Origin: Chloroflexota bacterium
GTDB lineage: Bacteria > Chloroflexota > Anaerolineae > Anaerolineales > Villigracilaceae
Direction: 5' to 3'
NCBI GenBank assembly: GCA_029782225.1
Contig: JAKOVF010000096.1
Span: 1 to 46,842 of the forward strand
DNA length: 46,842 nt
Shown piece by piece: positions 17,955 to 25,690 of this stretch. How positions within the stretch are numbered: the stretch's first letter is position 1; the number at the start of each line of letters is the position of its first letter. A program made the translations under genes and the position numbers. The notes beneath the pieces are model-generated. The model worked only from the letters and a program-made list of their open reading frames with translations. It did not search any database and was not told where the DNA came from.

Positions 17955-17983
17955 ATTATGACACTCTTGAGCACCTTAGTCAA
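17955..17983 (-). promoter_or_regulatory. Sigma70-type promoter of the kinase/efflux operon
   Basis: Minus-strand -35 TTGACT (17983-17978), 17-bp spacer, -10 CATAAT (17960-17955), 94 bp before the GTG start of the sensor kinase. Confidence 0.72.
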
Positions 17984-18328
17984 TTGACATTCATGCCGGA
18001 TATTCGCATCTGCACATCTTTCACCGGCTTGCTGACCTGTCCCCAGTTTTCGAACGACTTTCCACCACACCCCTCTCGGATGCGCTTCCGTTTTTCACTT
18101 GAGCACGGAGCATTCAGGACAACAGATCACCTGACGAGATCATGGCGAATTGACTTTGAACACCACTATCTTACAATCTGAAAACTCCCTAAAGAATCAA
18201 ACAAACATTTCCTTCGGGGCAATCACGCTAGCTGGTCCTGGGAAATCTGGGAAATTGGGCACGGGGTGCCAGAATTCAAGAAAATCTCTCAATTCGTTGA
18301 GCACTCTGCGCGTTACGCATTGCAAACC

Positions 18329-18349
18329 CGAATCCCGTCGGGGCCGCCT
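18329..18349 (+). repeat. Putative att site, displaced tRNA-Asp 3' end (distal copy)
   Basis: Identical over 21 bp to 7523-7543. No tRNA 5' part precedes it, but a strong terminator follows 19 nt later, as expected if this is the original tRNA-Asp 3' end with its native terminator, displaced by integration of the segment in between. Confidence 0.5.
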
Positions 18350-18367
18350 CAGCGGCAACAAGCGCAA

Positions 18368-18403
18368 GGCGTTCGATGAAATTCATCGAACGCCAGGTCT
18401 TTT
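18368..18403 (+). terminator. Rho-independent terminator downstream of the tRNA-Asp relic
   Basis: Nearly perfect inverted repeat GGCGTTCGATGAA (18368-18380) / TTCATCGAACGCC (18382-18394), then AGGTCTTTT. The T run is on the plus strand, although no intact plus-strand gene lies upstream; only the tRNA relic does. It may also serve the convergent minus-strand end of the CPBP genes. Confidence 0.8.
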
Positions 18404-18427
18404 AATAATCTGGATTCAACGCGTCTG

Positions 18428-19267
18428 TTACAACCGATACGAAAGCCGCCCGCGCGTGGAGGTAAGTATGAACAGAGCGAAGATAAACAACAGGCCTAAC
18501 AGGAGCAGACTTGAGAGCGCAAGCTGATCCGATGTCGGCGTGGGCAGAAGTGCCGGGATGAGTGCCAGACTCACAGCATTGCTCGAAGCGTGAAGCAGAA
18601 CTCCCACAATGCCGCTGCCGTTAGATCTGTTCGTGACCCACGTCCAGATGATACGGACGAAGATGCTCAGCAACACGAAGAAGATGAAGTTCACGAGGTT
18701 GAACGATCCCATTTCACTTGGCACAAAGTAGGCAGGCAAATGCCATACGGCCCACACAGCACCCAGGATCACCGCGGAAAGCCAGGAGGCGAACCGCTTT
18801 TGAAGGTGCGGCAGGGCAAACCCCGTCCAGCCGGTTTCTTCGCCGACCGGATTGACAATATAAGCGGTGAACATTGCAGGCAGGTACAGCGTGAAGATCA
18901 GAGTCCCCTTTTTGGCGAGAGACTGAGTCAATGGCGCGCCCGATAGACTAGCTACCAGCAGATACAGGAAGACGTAGCCGAAGATGGCGAGCAAGTACCA
19001 GCCGAGTCCGAAGCGGAAGTTCAGCATCCGGCTGAACAGTGACCTTAGTTCGGCGCGTCCCATTGCAGCGGATACAATGACCGCGGCGACAAGTGGGCCA
19101 TAAGCGCCCGCAGTTTGGAAGGGCTCGAAAGGTATCCCAAAGAAGAGCGAGGGCAGGACGAGCAGCCAGCTGATGAGAAGAGCGAGCATGAAGAAGCCTA
19201 TCAATGGATGCCGCGCCAGGAAGTTCTTTTCTGCAACTACATTTCGGGTTGTGGAAATTGCGGACAT
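18428..19267 (-). CDS. CPBP-family intramembrane protein, altered catalytic motif
   Basis: A 279-aa polytopic protein of the CPBP (CAAX protease/bacteriocin-processing, Abi) family. Hydrophobic segments alternate over the whole length. Motif 1 reads VGEETGWTGFALPHLQ, so the arginine of EExxxR is a threonine; motif 2 HLPAYF and motif 3 HASSNAVSLAL keep their histidines. The missing Arg could reduce or alter protease activity. I start at ATG 19267, with AAAGGTG 8 nt upstream; an ATG at 19285 directly after the previous stop is also possible. It is the last of three tandem paralogues and has no separate promoter. The substrate is unknown. Confidence 0.86.
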   Translation of the reverse strand: MSAISTTRNVVAEKNFLARHPLIGFFMLALLISWLLVLPSLFFGIPFEPFQTAGAYGPLVAAVIVSAAMGRAELRSLFSRMLNFRFGLGWYLLAIFGYVFLYLLVASLSGAPLTQSLAKKGTLIFTLYLPAMFTAYIVNPVGEETGWTGFALPHLQKRFASWLSAVILGAVWAVWHLPAYFVPSEMGSFNLVNFIFFVLLSIFVRIIWTWVTNRSNGSGIVGVLLHASSNAVSLALIPALLPTPTSDQLALSSLLLLGLLFIFALFILTSTRGRLSYRL

Positions 19268-19285
19268 TTCAATTTCACCTTTCAT

Positions 19286-20134
19286 TTATTCGGGCTTGTA
19301 GCCCAATTGACCTTTGGTGAGAAAGATGATGGCAATTGCTACCATCCACATTAATGCAACCGTGAATTGGAAGGGGCGTGCAGTGTTGTCGGACAGTAGA
19401 TTCGCCCAGGCATTTTGCGAGGCATGCATGATCGTCACCAGCAAGAGGCTGCCTTTGGTTTTGTTGAAAACAAAGGTATAGATAAACACGGCCGCCACCG
19501 AGAATGCTGTGAACCAGAATATCCCGACAGTCTGATAGAAGTCAATATCCTTATTCCAGAAATACGGCAAATGGAGTAATGCTTCAGGGATTGCCAACAG
19601 AATGCCTCCCAGCAACGGGCCATAATGGGCTTGTAATCTCGGCAGGGCAAATCCACGCCAGGCAACTTCCTCTGTGTTGATAAGAAAACCGAAGCCGATC
19701 ATAACGATGAAGCTGAGTGCAATATTGAGTAGAGACACCCCTTTTGCAGGGATGACCGGCATTGAGCCTCCAAAGAGTACATGTAAGCCGATCCCGCCAA
19801 GAATCATGACGGCGAGCAGGAAGAAGGCAATGAGATACCATTGCACTCCCACACGCCAGATGAGGAAGCGACGAAGCAAGTCACGGACCCCTGCGCGTCC
19901 CACGAGAATGGCGGTTACAACCACTGCTGCAATCCCCGGTGCCCAGCCGGTAAGAAGTGACACGATGACAGGCGACTGCAAGGTGACGATTTTCTGCGAA
20001 TACAGCACTTCCCAGATCAGCCCGGGCCAGGCCAGCGCGAACATAAGAACATACATGGACATCAACGCATGGTGCTTCACAAAGGCTTTGAAACTATTTT
20101 CATTTGTGGATATAACAGATGGAATTGTAGTCAT
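19286..20134 (-). CDS. CPBP-family intramembrane metalloprotease
   Basis: A 282-aa polytopic membrane protein with about eight hydrophobic segments. Catalytic motif 1 is intact: NTEEVAWRGFALPRLQ (EExxxR). Motif 2 is LLHLPYFW and motif 3 is MHASQNAWANLL. Family members cleave membrane-associated substrates such as prenylated or bacteriocin-like peptides, or give immunity to them. Start ATG 20134 follows AAGGAG by 7 nt; the longer frame to 20206 runs through the promoter region. It shares the 19-bp upstream motif (20180-20198) with the neighbouring paralogue. The third paralogue follows closely, so these two are probably one transcript. Confidence 0.9.
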   Translation of the reverse strand: MTTIPSVISTNENSFKAFVKHHALMSMYVLMFALAWPGLIWEVLYSQKIVTLQSPVIVSLLTGWAPGIAAVVVTAILVGRAGVRDLLRRFLIWRVGVQWYLIAFFLLAVMILGGIGLHVLFGGSMPVIPAKGVSLLNIALSFIVMIGFGFLINTEEVAWRGFALPRLQAHYGPLLGGILLAIPEALLHLPYFWNKDIDFYQTVGIFWFTAFSVAAVFIYTFVFNKTKGSLLLVTIMHASQNAWANLLSDNTARPFQFTVALMWMVAIAIIFLTKGQLGYKPE

Positions 20135-20179
20135 GGATGATCTCCTTGAATAAAGATAGTCCCATCTTATGATCTTCGC

Positions 20180-20198
20180 TTCCCACTGACATGAGGAG
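20180..20198 (-). promoter_or_regulatory. Conserved upstream element of CPBP gene (copy A)
   Basis: Minus-strand CTCCTCATGTCAGTGGGAA, 46 bp before ATG 20134; the same 19-mer with one change lies 50 bp before the paralogous gene at 21298. A -10-like TAAGAT begins 29 nt after the element's first base, so the element overlaps the expected -35 position. It could be an activator site or part of a duplicated promoter. Confidence 0.55.
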
Positions 20199-20212
20199 TG
20201 GTTCACAAATTG

Positions 20213-20247
20213 AAAGGAAATCGCACCAGGAGTGTTTCCCGGTGCGA
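20213..20247 (-). terminator. Probable terminator after CPBP gene 20360-21298
   Basis: On the minus strand TCGCACCGGG (20247-20238) pairs with CCTGGTGCGA (20230-20221) with one mismatch, followed by TTTCCTTTC. It lies 112 bp beyond the stop at 20360 and separates this gene from the next two paralogues. Confidence 0.6.
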
Positions 20248-20359
20248 TGTGAGTGCGTTCCTGCCTGTGTGGAGCAAATGCGAATTGCTATCATGTACCT
20301 GATTTCTTGTGATTGATAAAATTGGCCGGGTTCGTCGGTGGTTAAGTAAAGCTCGATGA

Positions 20360-21298
20360 TTATTTGCTCATTTCCGCGGTCTGCTCTACTGCGTCAGGGA
20401 CATAAGCGAGCCGTCCTTTGGTTATAAAAATAAGCACCACCGCCGCCACCAGATAAAATCCTGACGCGATCTTCCCCGCGTCCTGAGGGTAGTTGGGGAT
20501 AACAACATGCATCCACGCCTGGGTCGCATTGAGCGAAGCATGAAGCAGGACCGCAATCAGGATGCTGCCTTTGGCTTTGTTGAAGACCCACGTCCACAGG
20601 ATCGTCAGCACGATAACCATCGCGGTGTTGACGGCAAAACCTGCGAGATTGAAGGGACCGAGCGCAACGGGTCCACTGACCATCAGGAAGACAGGCAGAT
20701 GCCAGAGTCCGTGCATGAAGCCGACGATCACGCTTGCCACGAGAGGGTGATAACGCTCTTGCAGGCGGGTCAATGCAAAGCCGCGCCAGCCTGGTTCCTC
20801 ACCCCAGGTGATGAGAGCGGGGAATATCAATAACGCAGGCAGATACATTGTAAAGAAAGTGGCTCCATTCGCGCGTAGATCCGCCAGAGGGATGCTATGC
20901 AACGCGATACTTCCAGCAGCGATGTAGATCATTGGAAGACCGAGTACTGCAATCGCATACCAGGGCAGCCCAACGCGCCATTGACCGTAACGCCGAAATA
21001 ACTTCCGCATCCCTGCTTTTCCTTCCAACACGTTCGTTACAAGAAAAGCTCCGAGCGTCGGTCCGATGAACACACTCAGGATGAACAGGATGGCAAACAG
21101 AGCCTCGGGAACTTCATAGGGGAACAGGCCAAGCCCATTCCGGCCGAGAACCATGGGTAAATCGAGCGCCCACGTTATCGCAAAGGCGAACAAAAAGTAC
21201 GCCGCGATCGGATGCTGCCGCGCCCAAACTGAGGACCTGGAGACTTTGATAGAAGAGGCAGCGGCTTCAAACCGATATTGTGTGGAATTTGTGGTCAT
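20360..21298 (-). CDS. CPBP-family intramembrane metalloprotease
   Basis: A 312-aa member of the same family. The N-terminus (about 1-25) is hydrophilic, then hydrophobic segments follow. Motif 1 TWGEEPGWRGFALTRLQERY is intact, motif 2 is HGLWHLPVFL, and motif 3 is LLHASLNATQAWM. Start ATG 21298 follows AAAGGAATACAGAT; the frame reaches 21370 only by reading through the shared promoter motif. It is transcribed divergently from the sensor kinase at 21525, with about 225 bp between the starts, so common control by the adjacent two-component system is possible. Its own terminator lies at 20213-20247. Confidence 0.9.
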   Translation of the reverse strand: MTTNSTQYRFEAAASSIKVSRSSVWARQHPIAAYFLFAFAITWALDLPMVLGRNGLGLFPYEVPEALFAILFILSVFIGPTLGAFLVTNVLEGKAGMRKLFRRYGQWRVGLPWYAIAVLGLPMIYIAAGSIALHSIPLADLRANGATFFTMYLPALLIFPALITWGEEPGWRGFALTRLQERYHPLVASVIVGFMHGLWHLPVFLMVSGPVALGPFNLAGFAVNTAMVIVLTILWTWVFNKAKGSILIAVLLHASLNATQAWMHVVIPNYPQDAGKIASGFYLVAAVVLIFITKGRLAYVPDAVEQTAEMSK

Positions 21299-21347
21299 AT
21301 CTGTATTCCTTTCTTGATCGAGAGTGACCACAGGATACAACTTCTGT

Positions 21348-21366
21348 TTCCCGCTGACATGAGGAG
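21348..21366 (-). promoter_or_regulatory. Conserved upstream element of CPBP gene (copy B)
   Basis: Minus-strand CTCCTCATGTCAGCGGGAA, 18 of 19 bases identical to copy A, 50 bp before ATG 21298. A TATCCT begins 29 nt from its first base, the same offset as TAAGAT in copy A. Similarity continues outward (AAAGGAA, TTCCCG and TGTGAG blocks), so about 80 bp of upstream DNA was duplicated. Confidence 0.55.
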
Positions 21367-21430
21367 ACACTAACGAACCGCAAAGGAATTTCTGCCGGGA
21401 AACTTCCCGACACGCTGTGAGCCAACTCCC

Positions 21431-21459
21431 GTGACACTGGGAAATGAACGCGGTATGCT
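21431..21459 (+). promoter_or_regulatory. Candidate promoter of the 21.5-kb kinase/regulator pair
   Basis: -35 GTGACA (21431-21436), 17-bp spacer, -10 TATGCT (21454-21459), the latter inside the inverted repeat GGTAT-GCT-ATACC. If used, transcription starts after 21444, which argues against translation from the ATG there. Confidence 0.5.
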
Positions 21460-21524
21460 ATACCATGTCATTGCTTCTTCAGCCTTTCGTCTCATCTGCA
21501 CGTGTCGCTCAGGACCTCCTCGCG

Positions 21525-23651
21525 ATGACATCCGTTTATAGAATGACTTCGCCCACCCTCTCCCCTCAAGTACCTTCCTCTCTCTGGCTCAACCTCGCCC
21601 GCGTCGTCCAGGTCTTTATCATCTGCCTTACCATTGGGCTGTTCGTCGGCAGCATCCCCATCAATTATGAACATCGAAGCAAAGCCTGTGCGGTGGAACC
21701 CTGCCCGCCAGACCAGTTGAAATCGTCAAGTGCGCAGGCGATGAATCAAATCGGTATGTCGCTGGACTCCTTTGCCGCCCTGACCGTCGCCCTCGACATT
21801 ATAGTAGCCGCGGTGTTCACCATCTGTGCGATTGTTATCTTCGTCCGCAAGCCCAACGACCTCTTCACCATTTTTGTCACCATCATGCTCGTCACTTTTG
21901 GTGGTGCGACCTTTACAGGCAGTTTACTTGGGATCCAGACCGCCTACCCTCAAATCAACTGGCTCATCCAGGCCATCGCTCTCATTGGCAATTGCGCCAT
22001 TCTCGCATTTTTCTTCACCTTCCCCAACGGTCGCTTCACGCCGCGCTGGACAGTGGCAATCCTCGTTGGCTGGTTCTTATATCAACTGCCGCGTTACTAC
22101 TTTCCCAACTCGCCATTGAACTTGTTGAAGCACAACGTCGCGCTTTACAACCTGATCTTTCCTCTTGGCATTTTTAGCGGGATCGCGACTCAAATCTACC
22201 GCTACCGCCGCGTATCCAATGCCGTCGAGCGGCAGCAGACCAAGTGGGTCATTTATGGCCTGACCATCAGTCTCAGTGGTTACATCATATTAAGGACGTT
22301 GGGCACGACCATTTCCGATCCGCTCGGAAAGGACCTGCTCATTTCCCTGGCGCTTAATATCACGGCAATCTCTCTGATCTTGATCATTCCGATCTCCATC
22401 ACCATTGCTGTGATCCGTTTCCGCCTGTGGGACATCAATCCCATCATCAACCGCACGCTCGTCTATGGTGCGCTTTCCGCCGGCACGATCGCGTTCTACA
22501 TTTTTGCGGTTGGATTCGTCTCGAATTATTTTCAGCATAGCAGAGCAAATTTCATCGTCTCCTTCCTTGCTACGGGTGTGATTGCATTCCTCTTCGAACC
22601 TTTGCGGGAACGGCTGCAGCGCGGCGTCAACCGCCTGATGTATGGCGAACGCGATGCCCCCGCCACCATCCTCGCGCGACTCAGTTCCCGCCTCGAGTCT
22701 GGCGTCGCGCCTGATTCCGTTCTACAGACGATTGTCGAAACCTTGGCGCAGACTCTACGCCTGCCCTACGCTGCTATTTCTCTCTCGGATGAAGAGCCGC
22801 GGTTCATTTCGACCCGGAACCCGCCTCCTTCCCGGCTGCTTCATCTTCCCCTGACCTATCAAACCGAAGCGGTTGGCGAACTAGTGCTCGCGCCGCGCGC
22901 CGAAGACGAATCCTTCTCCCCGAACGATATGAACCTGGTTAACATCATCGCCGGACAGGCAGGTATTGCCGTGCACAACCTGCACCTTACCAATGATCTG
23001 CAGCGGTCGCGCGAGAAGCTGGTTACCGCTCAGGAAGAGGAACGCCGCCGTCTCCGCCGCGACCTGCACGATGGGGTCGGCCCAACGCTTGCCAGCCTGT
23101 CCCAGCGCATTGACACCGCAGCGGACCTGGTCAACACCGATCCACAGGCAAGCGTAAAATTGCTGCGAGACCTCAAGGGGCAGGTCAGAAACACGGTTGC
23201 TGAAATACGCCGGCTGGTTTATGCCCTCCGTCCACCCGTGCTGGACGAGTTCGGCCTGGTCTCCGCCATTCGGGAGCACGTGGCGCAATATACGGGACCA
23301 AACGGGCTGCAGGCAACTTTCGACGCGACCGATCCCATGCCGCTCCTTCCCGCCGCCGTGGAAGTCGCTGCGTATCGCATTGCACTGGAGGCCTTCACCA
23401 ACATCGTCAATCATGCTCAGGCAACGGCCTGTCACATCAAGGTGAAAGCAGAGAACAATTCCCTCCTTTTGGAAATTACCGATAATGGCAAGGGCATGGA
23501 CGAGGCTGCCCGTGCAGGCGTGGGACTTTCATCCATGCGTGAACGCGCGGCGGAACTCGGCGGTGAATTTTCTGTGGAAAATATTCCGTCAGGCGGAGTG
23601 CATATCCGTGCAAGGCTGCCGCTCGGAAAGGAATGGAACGATGTCCATTAA
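21525..23651 (+). CDS. Membrane sensor histidine kinase, LiaS/DegS class
   Basis: About 708 aa. The N-terminal half has eight or nine membrane segments (from about residue 25 to 355), with a Cys-containing extracytoplasmic loop (SKACAVEPCPP) after the first. A GAF-like domain (about 375-490) precedes the HisKA_3 region with phosphoacceptor His (about residue 515) in RRRLRRDLHDGVGPTLASLS. A HATPase domain (about 605-705) has ALEAFTNIVNHAQA and DNGKGM. The start is uncertain: ATG 21525 has AGGA about 10 nt upstream, 21543 is possible, and 21444 would precede the candidate promoter's transcript. It overlaps the regulator gene by 11 bp. The many-helix sensor suggests detection of a membrane or lipophilic signal. 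Divergent from a CPBP protease gene. Confidence 0.9.
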   Translation: MTSVYRMTSPTLSPQVPSSLWLNLARVVQVFIICLTIGLFVGSIPINYEHRSKACAVEPCPPDQLKSSSAQAMNQIGMSLDSFAALTVALDIIVAAVFTICAIVIFVRKPNDLFTIFVTIMLVTFGGATFTGSLLGIQTAYPQINWLIQAIALIGNCAILAFFFTFPNGRFTPRWTVAILVGWFLYQLPRYYFPNSPLNLLKHNVALYNLIFPLGIFSGIATQIYRYRRVSNAVERQQTKWVIYGLTISLSGYIILRTLGTTISDPLGKDLLISLALNITAISLILIIPISITIAVIRFRLWDINPIINRTLVYGALSAGTIAFYIFAVGFVSNYFQHSRANFIVSFLATGVIAFLFEPLRERLQRGVNRLMYGERDAPATILARLSSRLESGVAPDSVLQTIVETLAQTLRLPYAAISLSDEEPRFISTRNPPPSRLLHLPLTYQTEAVGELVLAPRAEDESFSPNDMNLVNIIAGQAGIAVHNLHLTNDLQRSREKLVTAQEEERRRLRRDLHDGVGPTLASLSQRIDTAADLVNTDPQASVKLLRDLKGQVRNTVAEIRRLVYALRPPVLDEFGLVSAIREHVAQYTGPNGLQATFDATDPMPLLPAAVEVAAYRIALEAFTNIVNHAQATACHIKVKAENNSLLLEITDNGKGMDEAARAGVGLSSMRERAAELGGEFSVENIPSGGVHIRARLPLGKEWNDVH

Positions 23652-24303
23652 AGTCTTGATCGCAGATGACCATATCTTCTACCGAGAGGGGGTGCGCGCC
23701 TTGTTGAGCAGTTCACCCGAAGTCACAGTCGTCGGCGAAGCCAGCAGCGGCGAGGAAGTCCTTGCCAAAGCCACTGAAGTCGGGCCGCAGGTCATTTTGA
23801 TGGACCTGAAAATGCCCGGCATGAACGGCATTGACGCGACACGTCGCATCCACGAATCAAATCCAGAAATTGGGGTGCTGGTCATCACCATGTTCGATGA
23901 CGATGACTCGGTCTTTGCAGCCATGCGCGCAGGCGCACGCGGGTACCTGCTCAAAGATGCCGATAAAGATGAGGTTGTGCGCGCAATCATCGCCGTGGAA
24001 AGAGGCGAGGCGATTTTTAGCCCTGCCATCGCCCAGCGGATGATCCAGTATTTTTCCGCGCCGTCCACTCCCTCCAACAAAAAAGGTCAATCCGGCGAAT
24101 TTGCCGAACTGACCGAACGAGAATTCGAAATTCTGGAACTGATCGCGCAGGGACACAACAACCTGGTGATCTCCAACAAACTATCGTTGAGCATCAAGAC
24201 CGTGCAGAACTATGTCTCGAGCATTCTCACCAAGCTGCAAGTGGCCGACCGCGCCCAGGCGATTGTCCGCGCGCGTGAAGCCGGGTTGGGAAATCGGAAA
24301 TAA
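23641..24303 (+). CDS. NarL/LuxR-family response regulator
   Basis: A 220-aa regulator. The receiver domain has DD (9-10), phosphoacceptor D55 in VILMDLKMPGMNG, and K in YLLKDADKDEV. The LuxR-type HTH (about 150-212) reads AELTEREFEILELIAQGHNN and LSLSIKTVQNYVSSILTKLQ. Start ATG 23641 follows AAAGGAATGGAACG and overlaps the kinase stop by 11 bp, so the two are coupled partners; a longer frame from 23485 would lie inside the kinase gene. Likely targets include the divergent CPBP genes, by position only. Confidence 0.93.
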   Translation: MSIKVLIADDHIFYREGVRALLSSSPEVTVVGEASSGEEVLAKATEVGPQVILMDLKMPGMNGIDATRRIHESNPEIGVLVITMFDDDDSVFAAMRAGARGYLLKDADKDEVVRAIIAVERGEAIFSPAIAQRMIQYFSAPSTPSNKKGQSGEFAELTEREFEILELIAQGHNNLVISNKLSLSIKTVQNYVSSILTKLQVADRAQAIVRAREAGLGNRK

Positions 24304-24312
24304 CGTACCGTG

Positions 24313-24534
24313 TCACTCCGCCTCGGAATCTTCAACGCAACTGACGGAAATCAGGGGGATCACGAGGCTGCCGAGGCGGGAAATGACCCCATAAACTGCT
24401 GCCATGTCCGGCAGTTTGCCCATGAGGATAGTTTCATTGCACATTTTCTCCTGCATCTGCAATTCTCCAAACCAATCCGACCAATTTGGATTTATTTTTC
24501 CCTTGACATGTATTTCGGTGCGGTACATAGGCAT
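24313..24534 (-). CDS. Small conserved protein (73 aa)
   Basis: A 73-aa soluble protein: MPMYRTEIHVKGKINPNWSD, then WFGELQMQ, ETILMGKLPDMAAVYGVISR and LGSLVIPLISV. This pattern (an opening strand, a W..WF turn, then a T-hydrophobic-G..D-x-AA..G stretch and a final strand) is one I have seen repeatedly in short Chloroflexota and actinobacterial proteins of unknown function. ATG 24534 or 24528; AAGAGA lies just upstream. It begins 9 bp after the stop of the soluble kinase gene and is probably cotranscribed with it. The stop faces the plus-strand regulator's stop 9 bp away. No function can be assigned. Confidence 0.7.
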   Translation of the reverse strand: MPMYRTEIHVKGKINPNWSDWFGELQMQEKMCNETILMGKLPDMAAVYGVISRLGSLVIPLISVSCVEDSEAE

Positions 24535-24542
24535 ATTCTCTT

Positions 24543-25406
24543 TTACCTGGACCAATCCAGGCTGATTGTCGTTCCCAAGCCCGGCTGGCTGTCAACATGC
24601 AACCGTGCGTGAATGGCTTCGGCGCGCTCGCGCATGATGCGCAGGCCCAGGCTGGTTGGCTTGACTCCGGTTTGGTCAAACCCGATGCCATTATCTTTGA
24701 TTTCCATACGGACCCGCCCTGCCTCCAACCGGACATTAATCTCCACTCGGGTCGCCCGAGCGTATTTGACCACGTTGTTCAGGCTTTCCTGCACAATCCG
24801 ATACATTTCCACCTTCACATCGCAGGGTATCTCGCAATCTCCATCCATTTGGAGGAAAATGGGCAGACCTTTCCGCCCCAGCACTGCCTCGCTGAGTTGC
24901 TTGAGCAGGTCACACAGACGCGCCTGACTCAAGGCAGCCGGGCGCAGTTCGAAAAGCAGGGTGCGCATCTCGGCCAGCGCGCCGCGGGTCAGTTGGCGCA
25001 GTTCATCGGTGGACTTGCGCGCTTCCGCCTCATCCATATCCCATAGGTCCGGCAGCACTTCCGCAATCAAACTGGCAGCGAAGAGAGTCTGCGTGACAGC
25101 GTCATGTAATTCACGCGCCAGGCGATTGCGCTCAGCGGTAACCGCATCCTCGACAGCCCGCGCGGTTTGCGTATCTTTGGCTGGTTGATGCTTGATAGTG
25201 GCGGGGACAATGATCGCTCCCTCCCAGCTGCGCAGGTCATAAACTCTGCTCCAAAAAGCCATGGCTTCAAAATCTGTCAGAGAGGCTGAGCCATGATTCT
25301 TAAGGGCGAGGAAATTCCGGGGTTCTGCAAAATCCCGGGCCGTGGAACGAGATGCACGCTGTAGAGCAAAGCTTTCGGAGGCAGAGAAGGCGGAAAACTG
25401 GTTCAT
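24543..25406 (-). CDS. Soluble histidine kinase without sensor domain
   Basis: A 287-aa kinase. Residues 1-85 have no membrane segment and no recognised sensor fold. A HisKA_3 helix carries H101 in RLARELHDAVTQTLFAASLI, followed by the long linker AEMRTLLFELRPAALSQARL and a HATPase domain with QESLNNVVKYARA and DNGIGFD. ATG 25406 follows AGGAAATTGAC. The catalytic part is close to the kinase at 15567-17861 (RQLTRGALAEMRT identical in both). No regulator gene is adjacent in the same direction; the next gene encodes a 73-aa protein. It may phosphorylate the regulator of a paralogous system or be signalled by the small protein; both are inference. Confidence 0.88.
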   Translation of the reverse strand: MNQFSAFSASESFALQRASRSTARDFAEPRNFLALKNHGSASLTDFEAMAFWSRVYDLRSWEGAIIVPATIKHQPAKDTQTARAVEDAVTAERNRLARELHDAVTQTLFAASLIAEVLPDLWDMDEAEARKSTDELRQLTRGALAEMRTLLFELRPAALSQARLCDLLKQLSEAVLGRKGLPIFLQMDGDCEIPCDVKVEMYRIVQESLNNVVKYARATRVEINVRLEAGRVRMEIKDNGIGFDQTGVKPTSLGLRIMRERAEAIHARLHVDSQPGLGTTISLDWSR

Positions 25407-25503
25407 GTCAATTTCCTGTGATTTGTAGCGCTTCTATCGAGAAACCGGCAGGATATTGCCTTTGAGCGCCGTTTTCTTCCATGTCTACTTTATCAAAATC
25501 AGT

Positions 25504-25547
25504 GGATTAATCGCATCCTCCAACAGGATTAATCATGAGGATTAAAA
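25504..25547. promoter_or_regulatory. Triple GGATTAA repeat in the divergent promoter region
   Basis: GGATTAATC at 25504-25512 and 25526-25534 (22 bp apart, two helical turns) and GGATTAAAA at 25539-25547. The GATTAATC core is palindromic. It sits between the divergent soluble-kinase gene and the MalT-like regulator gene, so it may be an operator for either. Confidence 0.45.
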
Positions 25548-25613
25548 GAGCTGGCTACCGCAGATGAACCAGCGGACAGGTGAATCTGCCTCTGACAGAA
25601 GGGAAAACTGCAA

Positions 25614-25642
25614 CATTGTGCCTCACCTGGGGGTTATATAAT
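25614..25642 (+). promoter_or_regulatory. Candidate promoter of the MalT-like regulator
   Basis: A consensus -10 TATAAT at 25637-25642 lies 48 bp before ATG 25691. The -35 is weak (CATTGT, 25614-25619, 17-bp spacing), which suggests activator dependence. Confidence 0.55.
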
Positions 25643-25690
25643 GGAGAAGCCGGAGGGTGAGAGAATAACCTCTGGTACAGGAAATTGCAT

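Larger units (their letters stand above)
17862..18427. other. Intergenic region with promoter, tRNA-Asp relic and terminator
   Basis: A 566-bp gene-free stretch between the kinase gene and the CPBP protease genes. It holds the minus-strand promoter at 17955-17983, the 21-bp tRNA-Asp 3'-end copy at 18329-18349 and the hairpin terminator at 18368-18403. Reading frames here lack family resemblance and ribosome sites; I found no integrase remnant. Confidence 0.7.

Noticed and set aside
17825..18527. Two overlapping plus-strand frames in the long intergenic region, examined as integrase remnants
   Set aside because: Neither shows tyrosine-recombinase residues (R..HxxR..Y) or a ribosome site; one runs through the tRNA relic and the terminator.
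21543..21590. CCCTCTCCCC stretch in the kinase N-terminus, considered as a third copy of the palindromic repeat
   Set aside because: The complementary GGGGAGAG arm is missing, so no hairpin forms; it is ordinary coding sequence.
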